DNA of 64,000 nt from DATBJG01 sp963790545 (GTDB lineage: Bacteria; Acidobacteriota; Vicinamibacteria; Vicinamibacterales; JAMQPK01), in contig CAWBPA010000002.1 of NCBI GenBank assembly GCA_963790545.1, positions 1 through 64,000 on the forward strand, read 5' to 3'. Below, piece after piece: positions 1-9,931 of the stretch. The position numbers and the translations under genes are program-made. The notes beneath the pieces are model-generated. The model saw only the letters and a program-made list of their open reading frames with translations. It had not been told where the DNA came from and searched no databases. Positions within the stretch are counted from its first letter, which is position 1; the number at the start of each line of letters is the position of its first letter.

Positions 1-2660
1 CAACGTTCACCGTCGCCATTGACGCGAATATCGGCTGGTTCGCGCCCGCGTCAAAGAGTTTCGTCGGTGCACTCTTGACCCTCGGAACGCCGCTGACCAT
101 GCCCACGTCGAAGCGCCAGACGCGTCCGTCCAGGTCGCCCACGTATGCTTTGGTGATGTAGCGCGAATCCGTAGGACCGGTCGCCACCGGATCGGCCTGC
201 AAGGCGTTTTTGACCTCTTCGCAGTTCTTCGGATTCTGGAGCGCGCAGTTGTCGACGTTTTCGGCTTTGTTGTCGTTGCCCACGTCGCGGCTGTCAAAGA
301 GCGCCCCGGTCTCGACGTCAAGGAGGTAGAACGTCGAGCCAGCGACGATCCCGCCCCGATTGGCCGCAAGCTGTTTGGAGGCCGGAAAGAATCCAGACCC
401 CGTCAACATCGTGAACTGACCATTTTCGTTATCGAGCCGGCCCACTGCCGGATCCGACCAGGTCTCTCCTACCGACTTTTCCACGTCCGGCGCCGCTGCC
501 TTGATGTCGCCGTAGGGAAGCAATGTGGAATCGAAATTTTGATAACTCGGAAATGCCCACTTGAATGTGATGCGACCGGGATCGCTGAAGTAACCCAGCA
601 CATCCGACGCGTTGTCGCTGGTTTGCGACACGACGGTGGCCATGTCACTCATCGTGACGTCAAAGGCCTGATAGAACGTGCCGCCAGGGCCCTCACCGAA
701 GAAGAGATAGGTGCGCCAGCAGGTCGGATCCGGTCCCGTGCACGGCGCACTCACGCGCACATCGGCAACCTTCGCCGAGCTGTCCACGAAGTAGTCGAAG
801 GTCCCGACGGCGTGACCGTCGAGGAGCGCCGCCAATTTGGGAAGAAGATTGAATGGGACGAAGGCCCACACCTCGAGCCCGAGTCGCCCGTCGAACCCAT
901 GCATCAGCCCGCGGTTTCCGCCGAGCCAGACGAGGGTTCGCCGGTTCTTGTTGGCGTCAGCAAAACCTGGATACTCGGGGTCGGGTGCAGGGTCAATCGA
1001 CGGCGCATCCATGATGGCCGGAGTCGAGCCGACGAACGGACCGACCGGCAGCCCGCGCACGTAATCGATAATCCTGGCGGCTTCCGTCGCCGTCGTGTTC
1101 ATGTACGGCGCGAGGACCGCTGCATTGGCAGCGGTGAAGGCCGTCATCGTGCCACTGGGGGTCACCGTATAGATGTTGCGCTGCGCCGCTGGGGGGGCGG
1201 TACCGACCCAGAGACGCCTTCCGTCCGACTCGAATCGGTAACCGACCGGCTTGGTTGGATCAACCACCGGCTTGTAGACACGAAAGGCACGAAGCTGGCC
1301 ATCGAATCCCGGCAGCGAAAATGCCGTCGTGAGCATGACGTTCGACCGCTGGGGGATGACCGCGTGCGTATCCGCATTCTCGATTCGCCCGTCGGTCAGG
1401 GTGATGCCGTTGATATCCTCCGCATCTTCGAGATTCACGGTGCCAATGATCGGGCTCGTCACCGCGAACTCCGATTTCGGCCCGAACGGCAATGCCGGGG
1501 ACGGGGCTGCGTTGAAATCGGCATATTCCGCAAAGGCATGCTGGATGGCCACGTTGACCGCGCGCGTGACCTCGGGGACCACACGACCGGCGGGTACAGC
1601 GGCAACCATCGCCGACGTGATTTCGAAGTACTGTCCGCCGCTCGCTGCGGCGATCCCTTGAAGCTGTGCCACCTCAGTTGGACGCGGCATGAGGGCGATC
1701 ACGTAGATTGGGACGCGACGATTGGAGATGTTCAAGAAGGTCTGCGCCTTCGAGACCGGGTTCGCTCCAGACGCGGTCTGGCCTTCCCCCCCGCCCACGA
1801 CCAGGACGACCACGGTGTTTTTGCAATCCGGGTCAGCGCTGATCAGAGACTGCGCGGCCGCCTTGGCGTCATCGAGCATGAACTCGATGGGCGCATCGGT
1901 CGAATTCTGGTTGTCCTGCCCGGCCGGGATGAGCGCGCCGGCCGTCCCCACATTTCTATTCAAGATGTCGAGAACAGTCGTGTTGCCATTTGCGGCCCCT
2001 GGCACGACGAGTGGGGCCTGCACGACGGTGATCGATCCGTTCTTGGCTGCGGTCGTTGGTCGTGAGATATTCCACTTGCCAGCAACGAGCTCCGTCGGAA
2101 ACTGCTGGTTGGTATTGCTGGCATCAATCAAGACGGGGCCTTCGTTCAGCGCGGTTCCCCAGGTCGGACTGCTCTGCCGCATTTTGACCAACCCGAACCG
2201 AGCCACCTTCTGATTGTCCGTGACGGCCTGGATGAGACCCCTTCGTGCAACCGTAAGACGCGTTGGTTCCCAGAAAGTGCTGTACGCGCCACTCTGATTG
2301 CCGACCGTTTCTATGCCTAGAGCCGTAAACTTGTCAGCGCCGTTTCCTTGATCGACGTTGACCAGATTCAGGTACTTACGACGGTACGTTGCGGGTACTG
2401 TTCTGAACGTTGAGACCTGGGTTTCCCTCCCAGATTGCGCCGGTTTTCGTGTAGGTGTTGGGATCGTAATAGTTGTTGTCCCCATCCTTCATCATGCGGT
2501 TTGCCACATCGACCGCAATGATCACGTTCGGCTGGGTCCGTTTGATAATCAGCAGCGGATCGAGCTGTGCCGAGGCTGGAACCGACCACACGGCGACTGC
2601 CGCCAGGGCGGCAAGCGCCACCCGAAACCGCCAAATTGCCTGAGATGGTCTACGCATCAC
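1..2660 (-). CDS. pilY1: PilY1-like type IV pilus tip/adhesin protein, 3' end outside window, one frame break
   Basis: Large secreted protein, last gene of the minor-pilin operon. A signal peptide (hydrophobic run ending near SAQ, residues about 12-31) is followed by a von Willebrand A-like start with AVDVANRM and DGDNNYYDP. The open frame then covers everything down to the window edge, with VVVLVVGGGEGQ and the conserved PilY1 stretches VWLGGNRGLMHGFD and AYVGDLDGRVWRFD. PilY1 proteins sit at the pilus tip, prime assembly with minor pilins and bind calcium. The first 94 codons are in a different frame from the rest: TAA at 2376-2378 stops the first frame, while the next frame continues as TYRRKYLNLVNVDQGN. 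One extra base near 2385-2392 (a CCC run) explains this. Start taken as GTG 2660; ATG 2657 is equally possible. The gene begins 13 bp after pilX. Confidence 0.85.
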
Positions 2661-2673
2661 GTCACTCGCCTCG

Positions 2674-3501
2674 CTACTGAATATCGCCGGTTCCCATGTT
2701 CAGTTCGTGCCGCTCGAGCGACTTGCCCGGCGTCTGGACGGCCGCCTTGCGGGCGCGGCGGTTCTGCTCGTCCTGCCCGCGCTGGCCGGTATATCCTCGT
2801 TCGATTTCAGACGAATCCGTCCGGGCCACTGTGGTCTCGACCACTTTGTGGATCCCTCCCGGGCCGAAGGCCTCGGCGCGCATCGTGAGCACGCCGGTGC
2901 CCGGGTTGGTCTGCGCGTTGCCGTCTTTCACCGGGTCGTTGTCGTTCTCCGACGGGTCGTCGCCTATCCAGACCACGACATAGAGGTCGGAGCTCAACTC
3001 TCCACTCGGTATGAAATCGCCGACAGGTCCGTACCCATAGAGCTGGTATCGCGGGTTATTCAAACCCCAGGGCCGGTCTTCGGTGGTTGCATTCATGTCA
3101 CTGACGCTGCAGGTACTCGTCTTCCCGCAGTTGATCATGTTGGTCGCTTCGTTCAGATCGAGCGTCTTTCCATCCCTCATGACGCGAGCGCCTGGAGTGT
3201 CGGAGTCGATGAATGCCGACTTCGTGGCGCCGGCGAGTACCGAGTTCCAGTCAGGGACCGTCAGCAGGTCCTGCATGGTGCGTTCGAGACCCGCATCAGC
3301 CGCGTACAACGCTTCCTGCGAACCTCGATAGTTACCGGCAATCATCGTCTCGGTCATGGTGGTCAAGACGAGCGCAAACCCGAGGGCCGACAGCAATAAC
3401 ATCGCCATCAGCGCTGTGATCAGAGCCGCACCACGCTCGCTGGCCAGCGGTAACCTCAATCGGTCGTCAAAGGGACATCTCATGGCTTTGCCGGTCTTCA
3501 T
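2674..3501 (-). CDS. pilX: PilX-like minor pilin assembly protein
   Basis: 275 residues. After a basic 22-residue leader comes ERGAALITALMAMLLLSALG, the N-terminal membrane helix typical of PilX, which lacks the usual F/E of major pilins. The helix continues into TETMIAGNYRGSQEALYAADAG, the PilX N-terminal domain signature. The rest is a low-complexity periplasmic domain with no catalytic motif. Members act with PilV, PilW, FimT/U and PilY1 as a priming complex at the pilus tip. The ATG overlaps the pilW stop by 4 bp (ATGA), so translation is probably coupled. The family is recognised from the N-terminus and operon position only. Confidence 0.85.
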   Translation of the reverse strand: MKTGKAMRCPFDDRLRLPLASERGAALITALMAMLLLSALGFALVLTTMTETMIAGNYRGSQEALYAADAGLERTMQDLLTVPDWNSVLAGATKSAFIDSDTPGARVMRDGKTLDLNEATNMINCGKTSTCSVSDMNATTEDRPWGLNNPRYQLYGYGPVGDFIPSGELSSDLYVVVWIGDDPSENDNDPVKDGNAQTNPGTGVLTMRAEAFGPGGIHKVVETTVARTDSSEIERGYTGQRGQDEQNRRARKAAVQTPGKSLERHELNMGTGDIQ

Positions 3502-4733
3502 CTCCCGAAGTTCAAATTCCGGGGCGCGACATCAAATGAAATCTCTTGATCCGGGATGTATGTGGTCCCGCCGCGCGATATTCCGCCTCGTAGAAAGAGT
3601 GGTCCCGTCGGCCCGCGAAGGGTGGGATCGGACACCTGCACACGAAGCGTCACCTTGACCCTGCGAATCCTTAGAAGGTCGGCGTCGTAGCGATTGATAT
3701 TTCCGGAATCAGGACACCACGGCCCGTTGCTGAGTTGCTCCGGCGTGAACTTGACGAGCGCACCGTTGGCTGGACCTAACGCCGGCATTTCCGTTCGTGC
3801 GACCTGCTGTCCGTTGCTGACCATGAATAGGCAGTTCTCGCCGGTGCCCCAGTTGTCAGCCGGATTATTGGTGCCGAGTGGCGGTGGCTTCGGGCCATAG
3901 TTGGTCCAGGGCCCCTTGGGGTCCGTCACCGGCTTCTTCAAGAGGGGCGCAGCCGGATCGCCGTAGTACTCGAACGCCAGTCCCACGACGTTTTCGGCAA
4001 TCGGCAGGTCGGTCTGGTATCCGTCGTAGCGCATCAACTGATAGGTCCCGGCGACCGTGTCGGTTTTCAGCCAGTACGTGAACGCGGCAACCTGTGCGAT
4101 ATACGCGTTACTGTCGTACGGTTTCGAAAGATCCTGCCCGCGGTGTTGCAGGTGCAACGCGTTGCTCTGGACGTTGGTGATCTGGAACGTGTCGTACGCG
4201 CCCGTGTCATCGAAGATCAACACCGTCATCCCTATCTTGAATCCGCACAAATCGTCGCTCGGAGGACACCCGGGTTGCTTGTTCACCTTGATTTCAGCCG
4301 ATTGGTTCGGCATTGGATCTTTGATCGTGGTCTGAGCGGAAGTGGCTGGCACGTACATGACCGTCATCGTGTCACTGGCACCGCGCGAGAGGCAGAACGG
4401 CGTCGTGCACTTGTACGTCCCCGGTGCGTCCGGCGACTGCGACCCCTCCCTGTCGGGCAGGATGGCGGCGGCATAATTCCCCAACGTGCCGACCGCCGCG
4501 CCCGAATACGTGCCGGCACCGGCCATGACCAAATCCTTGTAGAGCGTGTCCACGCCGATACGCATGCGCTGCTGCATATCCGACACTTCCGGTTGTGCCG
4601 CAAATATCCCGTGCGCAGGATTCATCACCGAAAAGATGGCGCCGGTTACGCTAATCATGATCGCGGTCGAGACCAGCATCTCGATGACGCTGAACCCTCG
4701 TTCCGCACGTGAGACAACAGCCGGGATGCTCAT
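3498..4733 (-). CDS. pilW: PilW-like minor pilin
   Basis: 411 residues, long for a minor pilin but normal for PilW. The class III prepilin signal is ERG|FSVIEMLVSTAIM, with glycine at -1 and glutamate at +5, so it should be cleaved and methylated by PilD. A large globular domain follows, ending in FDVAPRNLNFGR. Four cysteines cluster near residues 100-170 (KCTTPFC, GCPPSDDLC), which could form disulfides in the periplasm. It overlaps both neighbours by 4 bp, which places it firmly in the fimT-pilV-pilW-pilX-pilY1 operon. Confidence 0.88.
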   Translation of the reverse strand: MSIPAVVSRAERGFSVIEMLVSTAIMISVTGAIFSVMNPAHGIFAAQPEVSDMQQRMRIGVDTLYKDLVMAGAGTYSGAAVGTLGNYAAAILPDREGSQSPDAPGTYKCTTPFCLSRGASDTMTVMYVPATSAQTTIKDPMPNQSAEIKVNKQPGCPPSDDLCGFKIGMTVLIFDDTGAYDTFQITNVQSNALHLQHRGQDLSKPYDSNAYIAQVAAFTYWLKTDTVAGTYQLMRYDGYQTDLPIAENVVGLAFEYYGDPAAPLLKKPVTDPKGPWTNYGPKPPPLGTNNPADNWGTGENCLFMVSNGQQVARTEMPALGPANGALVKFTPEQLSNGPWCPDSGNINRYDADLLRIRRVKVTLRVQVSDPTLRGPTGPLFLRGGISRGGTTYIPDQEISFDVAPRNLNFGR

Positions 4734-5302
4734 TGCGTTTTTCTCGTCTTGATCCCGACCAGGCGGGATTCTTCGGGATACCGAGTTCCCAGTCTTGGCG
4801 TGCCGTCCTGCGTTTTTGGACGCGTGACGAGCACCTGGATGATCAGCGTGTTGTTTGGATTGGTTGGCAACGGGTCAATTGACCACCGTCTGATATAGGC
4901 CGTGCCCGTCGGCACGCTGGTGCCGCCGCCGAGCGACTGCCCCGTCGAGTTGATGTAGTCGACGTACCCGTCGGTATTGGTCCAGAGACTGTTCGTTGGT
5001 GACGGCAGAAGTCCAGTGCCGCCGGCAGTCTCTGGCGCCGTCGCCGTGTCGGTGGTGGTGTCGCTCAGCGGCAGCCCGACCGGGTCAAATCCCCACGTCA
5101 GTCCGCGAAGCTGCTCCATCTTCTGTTGGGCGAGAATCATCGTCATTCCGCCGTTCTTGGCCACGGCGTTCGCTCTCGTCGCAACGACGAACAGCTCCGC
5201 CAGCGACACGAGCGACGTGGCGAGGATCGCTGTCGCGACCAACGTCTCGACCAGCGAGAACCCCGATTCCGAGTTACTGAAGGAGCTGGATCTTGCCAAC
5301 AC
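4730..5302 (-). CDS. pilV: PilV-like minor pilin
   Basis: 190 residues. The prepilin cleavage site is SESG|FSLVETLVATAIL with Glu5 present, followed by AELFVVATRANAVAKNGGMTMILAQQKMEQLR, the PilV/GspI-like helix continuation. The likely start is GTG 5302, which lies inside the 3' end of fimT (29 bp overlap); no closer in-frame ATG would leave a complete leader peptide. The stop overlaps the pilW ATG by 4 bp. The role is inferred as part of the tip-priming minor pilin complex. Confidence 0.85.
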   Translation of the reverse strand: MLARSSSFSNSESGFSLVETLVATAILATSLVSLAELFVVATRANAVAKNGGMTMILAQQKMEQLRGLTWGFDPVGLPLSDTTTDTATAPETAGGTGLLPSPTNSLWTNTDGYVDYINSTGQSLGGGTSVPTGTAYIRRWSIDPLPTNPNNTLIIQVLVTRPKTQDGTPRLGTRYPEESRLVGIKTRKTQ

Positions 5303-5867
5303 TGTTCACCACTATGGTTTTGGTCTTGCCGTTGCGAGCCAGGATGATGTTCGTCCCGGGGCTCACGATTGCCGGCCACGGGTTCGCCCCGCCGTTGTTC
5401 ACGTGCGCCGTCCCATCAGGCCAGAACTCAATCGTTGTGGACTGCTGAAACGTCACCGTGGAATCGATTTGCCGGACCGGTCCGTCGTGATTGGGTCGCG
5501 TCAGGATGTTCGTGTCCGGTGCTGGAAACGGATAGTTGGAGTGCGAACACCGGCCAGCAGGGTCGTCGGCGGCCGCCGGCACGCCTGGGGTACCGACGAG
5601 CTCGACTATCCGGTACTGCTTGGCGACCGGGCAATCGAATCGCACCCGCATCGGCTGGTTTGACGAAACCGCCTTGAGCCGGGCGGTCTGCAATTCACGC
5701 TCGACCTGCCGTGCTGCCTGCCCGAGCTTGATGCCGTCGGCAACGTTCCTCATCAGGGCCACGCCAATTCCGGAGATGATCACAATCAGTGCGGACATCA
5801 TCATCACTTCGATGAGCGTGAACCCGCGTTCTTGGGCGCGTGGCTCGAGGACAAACCGGGGAACCAT
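5274..5867 (-). CDS. fimT: FimT/FimU/GspH-family minor pseudopilin
   Basis: 197 residues, first gene of the minor-pilin operon. The leader ends QERG|FTLIEVMMMSALIVI, a complete type III prepilin site. The later segment RQVERELQTARLKAVSSNQPMRVRFDC is the GspH-type domain (FimT/FimU and GspH share it). The ATG at 5867 is preceded by a GAGGGG Shine-Dalgarno sequence. FimT-family proteins are tip minor pilins and some bind DNA during natural transformation. FimU and FimT cannot be told apart from sequence inspection alone. Confidence 0.85.
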   Translation of the reverse strand: MVPRFVLEPRAQERGFTLIEVMMMSALIVIISGIGVALMRNVADGIKLGQAARQVERELQTARLKAVSSNQPMRVRFDCPVAKQYRIVELVGTPGVPAAADDPAGRCSHSNYPFPAPDTNILTRPNHDGPVRQIDSTVTFQQSTTIEFWPDGTAHVNNGGANPWPAIVSPGTNIILARNGKTKTIVVNSVGKIQLLQ

Positions 5868-6125
5868 GCCCCTCGGATGGGCAAGGCGGCTGCCAGATGA
5901 ACGCCCTCACATCGTTCTCACAGATAAATCCTTCAAATGCAGATACTTGAAGTCTGTCGTCAAGCAGAGTAGGCACGCGCACTTCTGGCAGGCAGGTCGT
6001 GTTTTTCTACACCGCGTAACAATTCTGCGTGAGCATGCGACGGTCCATTCCAAAGAGTTACGAAAATGGAGCGACCCGTAAGCGTGGGGAATTCTTGGGG
6101 TTACGACGTTGGCCTAACGAGGGTT
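5868..6125. other. Intergenic region, no gene seen
   Basis: 258 bp between the orphan sensor kinase and fimT. It must hold either a read-through leader or the promoter of the minor-pilin operon. I see no convincing sigma-70 or sigma-54 site, terminator or repeat here. Confidence 0.5.
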
Positions 6126-7393
6126 TTATCGGATAGCGCCGATGGGAAGACTGATCTGCAGGCTCGCACCCCCGGCTGGCGAGGTCCCGACCGCCACACG
6201 CCCATTGTGGGTCACGATAATCTTTTGCACCAGGGCGAGACCAAGGCCGGTGCCCTGTTGCTTGGTGGTGAAGAACGGGCGAAACACGCGGTCGCGCGAC
6301 TCGGGCTGGATCCCAGGTCCATTGTCCTGGACGCTGATTCTGACCAGGCCCTGCTCGCGATCGACCCTGCCGTCGATGATGATTGACGGCGTTTTGCCGC
6401 TCGCCGCGCAGGCTTCGAGCGCGTTTCGTACAGATTGCTGACGGCTTGGCGTAGGAGGACTTCATCCCCCTCAATGGTTGGGAACGAGCCCTGCACGATG
6501 ACCTCGCCTTCACGCGCCCGTGCGTCGCTGCGAATCTCCTCGGCGGCCCGTTCGGCAATGGCTTCGAGGTCGACCGGCACGAGCGTAAGCTGCGCCGGTT
6601 TGGCGAAGTTCAAGAAATTGGTCACGACCTGCCCAAGCGACGCTGTCTCCTGGCGGATACCTTCAACGTAGGCCCGATGCGCGGGCGGCAGCGTGTCCAG
6701 ATCGAGCAACCGCGCGTAACCGTGGATCGTCGCGAGCCCGTTGCGGAATTCGTGCGCAATACCGGCGGTCAACTCCCCGACGCGGGCCAGGCTGTCCTTG
6801 AGCCGCAGCTGCTCTTCCATCGCCATGACGGCCGTGAGATCCGTGAACAGACAGATCACGCCGTGCGGATCGCCGTTTGGATCGGACAACGGTGAGACCG
6901 TCACACCAAGATGCGACGCGGCCGGAGCTTGTCCAGGCATCTCGAGAGCGCGGCGAACGATTGGCTGCGATGTTCGAAGGCATTCCTCGATCGCATCAGC
7001 CAACGGCTGGGCATCCTTCAACATCTCGCGATGCGATCCCAGCGGCTGATGAGGAGAGAGTCCGAGCAATCGGCGTCCTGCAGGATTCAGGATACGAACC
7101 TGGGTATCCAGGTCGACGACCAGGAGGCCGGCAGTGAGACTCGCCACGATCTCGCTGCTCAGCCGCTCGGACGCCTCCGCGCGCTCGGCCATCGCGCGCT
7201 CCTGCACCTTGAGCGTCCGCATCGCCTCCTGGAGTGCGGCGGTCATGAACGCGGTCTCGCCACCAGCCTCCCTGAGATGGCCTCTGGCATCGCGTGCCGC
7301 AGACACGAACTTCAAGAAGGCAAACACCACGAGCGTGACCAGGGCGGCCACGATTGCGGTCAGGCCGAGAAGGACGTATGCGGACTGGGACAT
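6126..7393 (-). CDS. Orphan PAS sensor histidine kinase, frame break near the C-terminus
   Basis: One transmembrane helix (residues about 7-29), a coiled linker, a PAS domain (about 78-190), then HisKA with phospho-acceptor His214 in GIAHEFRNGL and a HATPase domain. The N-box is split: the first frame reads QAVSNLYETRSK, but restoring one A in the AAA run at about 6421-6424 gives SNLYENALEAC, then DNGPGI, PFFTTKQQGTGLGLAL and a natural stop (TAA) at 6126-6128. The reconstructed protein is about 422 residues. NtrB/PilS-like. No response regulator adjoins it, so its partner is unknown; PilR at 13968 is one candidate. It follows pilD after a 35-bp repeat-filled gap. Confidence 0.8.
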
Positions 7394-7428
7394 GGAGAAA
7401 CTGAAAACTTAGAACTGAAAACTGAAAG
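7394..7428. repeat. Heptamer array, unit ACTGAAA
   Basis: The whole 35-bp gap between pilD and the sensor kinase is built of 7-bp units (ACTGAAA, with variants ACTTAGA and ACTGAAAG at the edges). It belongs to the dispersed heptamer family described in the findings. Confidence 0.75.
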
Positions 7429-8196
7429 CTAATAAAACCCGGCGTACCACTGAAGTATGGCATCACCAGACACGCTGGCAACGATGGCGCCAATCGCCAG
7501 GAACGTCCCGAACGGCAACGCGTACTTCATGTCTCCCCTCTTGAGGGCGATCATGCCAATCCCGATGAACGATCCGAGAAACGACCCCAACACGAGGGTC
7601 ACCAGCATGAGCTTCCAGCCGAGAAACGCGCCAATCATTGCGAGCATCTTGACGTCGCCCATGCCGAGACCTTCTTCCTTCCGAAAGCGGTAGTACATCT
7701 CGGCCATCAGCAGCAACACGCCTCCACCGGCGACAATGCCAATGAGCGATCCGAGCCAGCCCGGCGGCAGGAACAGGCTGAACACGAATCCTGCGATGAT
7801 TCCGGGGATCGTAATGACGTTCGGAAGAATCCGGTGCTGCAGATCCACGACGAACAGCACGATCATGGCGCATGCAAACACAAGACGGGCGACCAGCAGG
7901 GGGCTCGGACCAAAAAGGAAATATGCTGCCAGAAAGACGAGCGCCGTAACGAGTTCCACCAATGGATACATCATGGAGATGGCCGCTCGACAACTTCGAC
8001 ATCGTCCACCGAGGATGATGTAGCTCAGAAGGGGAATATTGTCGTACCACCGCAAGGGCGCACCGCATTGTGGACAGCGAGACCCTGGGCTTGCGAGCGA
8101 TTCCTGGAGCGGCAGCCGGTGAATGCAGACATTGAGAAAACTTCCCACCGCAAGCCCAAGCGCCCCGATGGTCAGCCAGACAATGAGGTCTTCCAT
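7429..8196 (-). CDS. pilD: Prepilin peptidase / N-methyltransferase
   Basis: 255 residues starting MEDLIVWLTIG. This inner-membrane aspartyl protease cleaves prepilin leaders and methylates the new N-terminus. Visible are the cytoplasmic zinc site CPQCG...CRSC (two CxxC pairs), the first catalytic Asp in VVDLQHRILP and the second in GMGDVKML, among about eight hydrophobic segments. The ATG overlaps the stop of the preceding TPR gene by one base (TGATG), so the two are translationally coupled. It would process the pilins and all minor pilins in this window. The reading frame is open further upstream, but that part lies in the TPR gene and is not needed. Confidence 0.93.
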   Translation of the reverse strand: MEDLIVWLTIGALGLAVGSFLNVCIHRLPLQESLASPGSRCPQCGAPLRWYDNIPLLSYIILGGRCRSCRAAISMMYPLVELVTALVFLAAYFLFGPSPLLVARLVFACAMIVLFVVDLQHRILPNVITIPGIIAGFVFSLFLPPGWLGSLIGIVAGGGVLLLMAEMYYRFRKEEGLGMGDVKMLAMIGAFLGWKLMLVTLVLGSFLGSFIGIGMIALKRGDMKYALPFGTFLAIGAIVASVSGDAILQWYAGFY

Positions 8197-9131
8197 CAGG
8201 GTGCGACCTGTCCGCTTTTGGCGGGCTGCGTCGTTGCGATGACAGGTGGCTCCACTGGCAGCGGCCACAGTTTCGAACGGTTCGAAACGCTCGGCAGACC
8301 TGTCTCATCATTGAGGAGATAGGGAGTACCAGAAGGATCAATGGGTTCGCGGCGCAAAAGACCGGCCCCGACAAGGTCGCTCCACGATCGCGGCAGGACG
8401 CTGCGTCGGCGCTGGTATTCGCGAATCACAGCCACCAGCCCGTCGACCTGATCGAGCGCATCGAGCTGAAGGAGCCGTCGCCCCGCATTCTCCTTCATCC
8501 AGTCGTTATCCGCCCCTGCATAAATATTGCTCCACAGGAAACGCGATGCCTGCCGATCGCCTCCTTTCGCCAGCGTCACGGCCGCTTGTGTTCGAAGCCA
8601 CCAGGGGCCGTTCGGCAGTTCACCTCCGCGCTGAAACCATTCTGCGGCTTTCTTGTAGTCGTTGAGCCGCCAGTAATAGATGAATCCGATATCGAGGTAG
8701 TACTCCCATTGCTGAGGCGATTCTTTGATCCCCTTCTCGAGCAGCTTGATGGCCAGATCCGGTCGGCTGGCACCAATTGGGTAGGGCTCCATCAGGAACG
8801 TCGCGCCGAATCGATATGCGACGCTGAAACGGGGATCCAACGACGTGGTCAGGTCGAGCAACGGATAAAGCAGATCGTAGCGTCGCTCGGTTTCCCGCCC
8901 AAGCTCGCCACCATAGTGCTGAATTGCACGAATCCAGTAGACGTCTGCAATCAGCGCGTCGTACGACAGCGAAAGCTTTCGCGCCACCTCTCCAGACGTG
9001 ACATAGAGCAACCGATCGTCGACCGGCGACAGGGGAAAACGCACATCACGCACGATCTGCAGGACGACGATCGCCCCGACCAGCAGAGCCAGGGTCGAGG
9101 CAAACGCCACATTCTGCAGACGCTCCGTCAC
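8196..9131 (-). CDS. TPR-containing membrane-anchored protein of the pil locus
   Basis: 311 residues. GTG at 9131 overlaps the permease stop by 4 bp (GTGA), and the family-like sequence begins here as TERLQNVAFASTLALLVGAIVVL, one transmembrane helix. The longer upstream frame is antisense-like noise over the permease gene. Tetratricopeptide-type helices follow (LLDLTTSLDPRFSVAYRFGA, EYYLDIGFIYYWRLNDYKKA, then WFQRGGELPNGPWWLRTQAA). No enzymatic motif is seen. Its position between PilI-like and PilD genes suggests a scaffold for the ABC system or pilus assembly; this is inference. Confidence 0.75.
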   Translation of the reverse strand: MTERLQNVAFASTLALLVGAIVVLQIVRDVRFPLSPVDDRLLYVTSGEVARKLSLSYDALIADVYWIRAIQHYGGELGRETERRYDLLYPLLDLTTSLDPRFSVAYRFGATFLMEPYPIGASRPDLAIKLLEKGIKESPQQWEYYLDIGFIYYWRLNDYKKAAEWFQRGGELPNGPWWLRTQAAVTLAKGGDRQASRFLWSNIYAGADNDWMKENAGRRLLQLDALDQVDGLVAVIREYQRRRSVLPRSWSDLVGAGLLRREPIDPSGTPYLLNDETGLPSVSNRSKLWPLPVEPPVIATTQPAKSGQVAP

Positions 9132-9931
9132 TTGAAGTCCCTTCGCGAGAAGATGAACATGGCCCCGAGCACCAGCGCCAGGACGTAAACCAGCGCGTAG
9201 AGCGTGTTGAGGCCCATGTAGGACCACGGGACCGGCTGGCCGTGCACAATCTGCGCCTTGACATCGAGTGGAGCGAAGTTCGGCAGCAAGTAGTACATCG
9301 CTCGGGCCAGATACACGGCCGGCTTCGAATCGATCACGGTTTCGAAGTTTTTCAGGTCTGCGTTGAAATGACCCACCACAAAGAGCCCGAATGTCAGGGC
9401 TGCCGCAAGCATCGGGCTGGAGAAGGTGGAAAAGAACAGCGCAATGGCCGTGACCATCATCAACTGAAGAAAGATGAGCAGGATCGCTTTCAGGAGCAGC
9501 GGGTCGACGGCCGGCCGTTCGGGCGTCATCCAGCTGCCACCGAGCCACGCCATACCCCCGAGCACGGCATATATGGCAACCGTCATCACGGACACATTGA
9601 TGAGCAGCGTCAGCACCAGCCCCAGATACTTGCCGACGATGAACTCATGGCGGCGAATGGGCTTGCTGAGCAGGGCGTAAATGCTCCGTCGATCGACTTC
9701 CTTGGAGACAAGACCGATGCCGATGAACACGGCAATGAACAGACCAAACACCGAAGTCGCGGCCAGCCCCAGGTCTTTGATGATCTTGATGTCCTGACCT
9801 GCCGTGAGCTGGCCAATCAGATACGACGTTCCGATCAATAGCACCGCGAAGAAGACGAGGTTGTACAGGACCTTGTCGCGGACCGACTCCTTGAAGACGT
9901 TGACGGCAATCAGGGGAATGACGCTGCTCAT
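9128..9931 (-). CDS. pilI: ABC-2 type permease, PilI-like
   Basis: 267 residues with six predicted membrane segments (for example LVFFAVLLIGTSYLI, VFGLFIAVFIGIGLV and LNTLYALVYVLALVLGAMFI) and the ABC-2 loop SKEVDRRSIYALLSKPIRRHE. It overlaps its ATPase by 4 bp, so they form one transporter. In Myxococcus an ABC system (PilGHI) lies between pilA and pilD and is needed for pilus assembly; gene order here is the same, which is the basis of the symbol. Substrate unknown. A generic ABC-2 exporter is the alternative. Confidence 0.78.
   Translation of the reverse strand: MSSVIPLIAVNVFKESVRDKVLYNLVFFAVLLIGTSYLIGQLTAGQDIKIIKDLGLAATSVFGLFIAVFIGIGLVSKEVDRRSIYALLSKPIRRHEFIVGKYLGLVLTLLINVSVMTVAIYAVLGGMAWLGGSWMTPERPAVDPLLLKAILLIFLQLMMVTAIALFFSTFSSPMLAAALTFGLFVVGHFNADLKNFETVIDSKPAVYLARAMYYLLPNFAPLDVKAQIVHGQPVPWSYMGLNTLYALVYVLALVLGAMFIFSRRDFK

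Noticed and set aside
539..2065. Long plus-strand open frame of about 500 codons
   Set aside because: It is antisense to the PilY1 frame, is Arg/Asp/His-rich and matches no family; the minus strand encodes recognisable PilY1 motifs.
5880..5895. Sigma-54-like TGGCAGCCGCCTTGCC upstream of fimT
   Set aside because: Spacing is right, but the start of transcription would fall after the ribosome site of fimT, so it cannot serve this gene as annotated.
8196..9548. 450-codon version of the TPR gene
   Set aside because: The first 139 codons overlap the permease gene and have no family-like sequence; GTG 9131 with a 4-bp overlap is the natural start.
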